This document shows positions 44,533-44,657 of a stretch of DNA of 44,657 nt, piece by piece. How positions within the stretch are numbered: position 1 is the stretch's first letter; the number at the start of each line of letters is the position of its first letter. The DNA comes from GCA-002728855 sp036340635 (GTDB taxonomy: Bacteria; Bacteroidota; Bacteroidia; Flavobacteriales; Flavobacteriaceae). Under the pieces are notes generated by a model. That model made no database searches. It saw nothing but the letters and a program-made list of their open reading frames with translations, and was not told the DNA's origin. Both the position numbers and the translations under genes were made by a program. The DNA lies in assembly GCA_036340635.1 (NCBI GenBank), contig JAYYYF010000023.1, positions 1-44,657 on the forward strand, in the 5' to 3' direction.

Positions 44533-44657
44533 ATGAATGTAATTGAAACCAAAAATTTAAAAAAAATATACAGTCAAGGTGAAATTAAAGTTAATGCCTT
44601 AAACGATGTGTCTATAAACTTCAAACAGGGTGAATTCACTGCTATTGTAGGTCCTTC
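44533..44657 (+). CDS. ABC transporter ATP-binding protein, 5' end (runs off the window)
   Basis: Only about 41 codons are present: MNVIETKNLKKIYSQGEIKV then NALNDVSINFKQGEFTAIVG and PS, where the window ends inside the Walker A motif. The layout is that of the MacB/LolD class (NLKKIY..., A-loop Tyr14). It starts 6 bases after the second permease and is surely the energiser of this transporter. It is distinct from the lolD gene at 8798-9469. Confidence 0.9.
   Translation, partial: MNVIETKNLKKIYSQGEIKVNALNDVSINFKQGEFTAIVGP

Overview
The window is a chromosomal segment of a member of the Bacteroidota, most probably a marine-type flavobacterium. The evidence is a fused lpxC-fabZ gene, a PorX regulator of the type IX secretion system, a fused alpha/beta E1 of an oxo-acid dehydrogenase, several protein families confined to the phylum (DUF6787, DUF4258, the TIGR02757 family), promoter-like TAnnTTTG boxes just upstream of start codons, and few recognisable Shine-Dalgarno sequences. 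Base composition is strongly AT-rich by eye. Genes are packed tightly: several convergent pairs overlap or nearly touch, and no gap exceeds about 260 bases. This suggests a streamlined genome. I see no rRNA, tRNA, CRISPR array, insertion sequence, phage gene or sign of recent transfer.

Layout. 1-3756: the 5' part of uvrA (minus), an ECF sigma factor with a tiny downstream gene, an endonuclease III without its iron-sulfur ligands, and a Bcp peroxiredoxin. 3759-6037: a large uncharacterised conserved protein, divergent from a PhnP-like metallo-hydrolase. 6078-9469 (minus): lolD, a TIGR02757 protein, a dihydroorotase-like protein without its metal site, and an esterase. 9539-13967: msrA, then serC-serA-DUF6787 (minus), and a LuxC-like acyl-CoA reductase divergent from a dicluster ferredoxin. 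13983-19689: ychF, parE and parC. 19693-21785: a small lipoprotein, an XRE regulator and a divergent M14 carboxypeptidase, with two matching palindromes between the last two. 21847-27268: an Lrp regulator with ppc, then aroB divergent from proline dehydrogenase. 27261-29595 (minus): porX-tsaE-DUF4258. 29690-35985: lpxD-lpxC/fabZ-lpxA-efp, sucD-fabG and a prohibitin-like protein. 36099-38950: a TetR regulator, a DUF2911 protein, a membrane-anchored amidohydrolase, a YbjQ-family protein and a 43-residue membrane peptide. 38947-44657: the fused E1 gene (minus), a SUI1 factor, and a LolA-like protein with two FtsX-type permeases and the start of their ATPase.

Most of the window is housekeeping: DNA repair and topology, serine and pyrimidine metabolism, anaplerosis, lipid A and fatty acid synthesis, and envelope transport. 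I found no clear new multi-gene system. The points most worth a second look are the paired operators between the XRE and M14 genes, the dihydroorotase homologue without metal ligands, the large uncharacterised protein at 3759-5246, the LuxC-like reductase beside a ferredoxin, and the YbjQ/mini-membrane-protein pair. The longest gene-free stretches (1602-1811, 20443-20699) hold only promoter- or operator-like elements.
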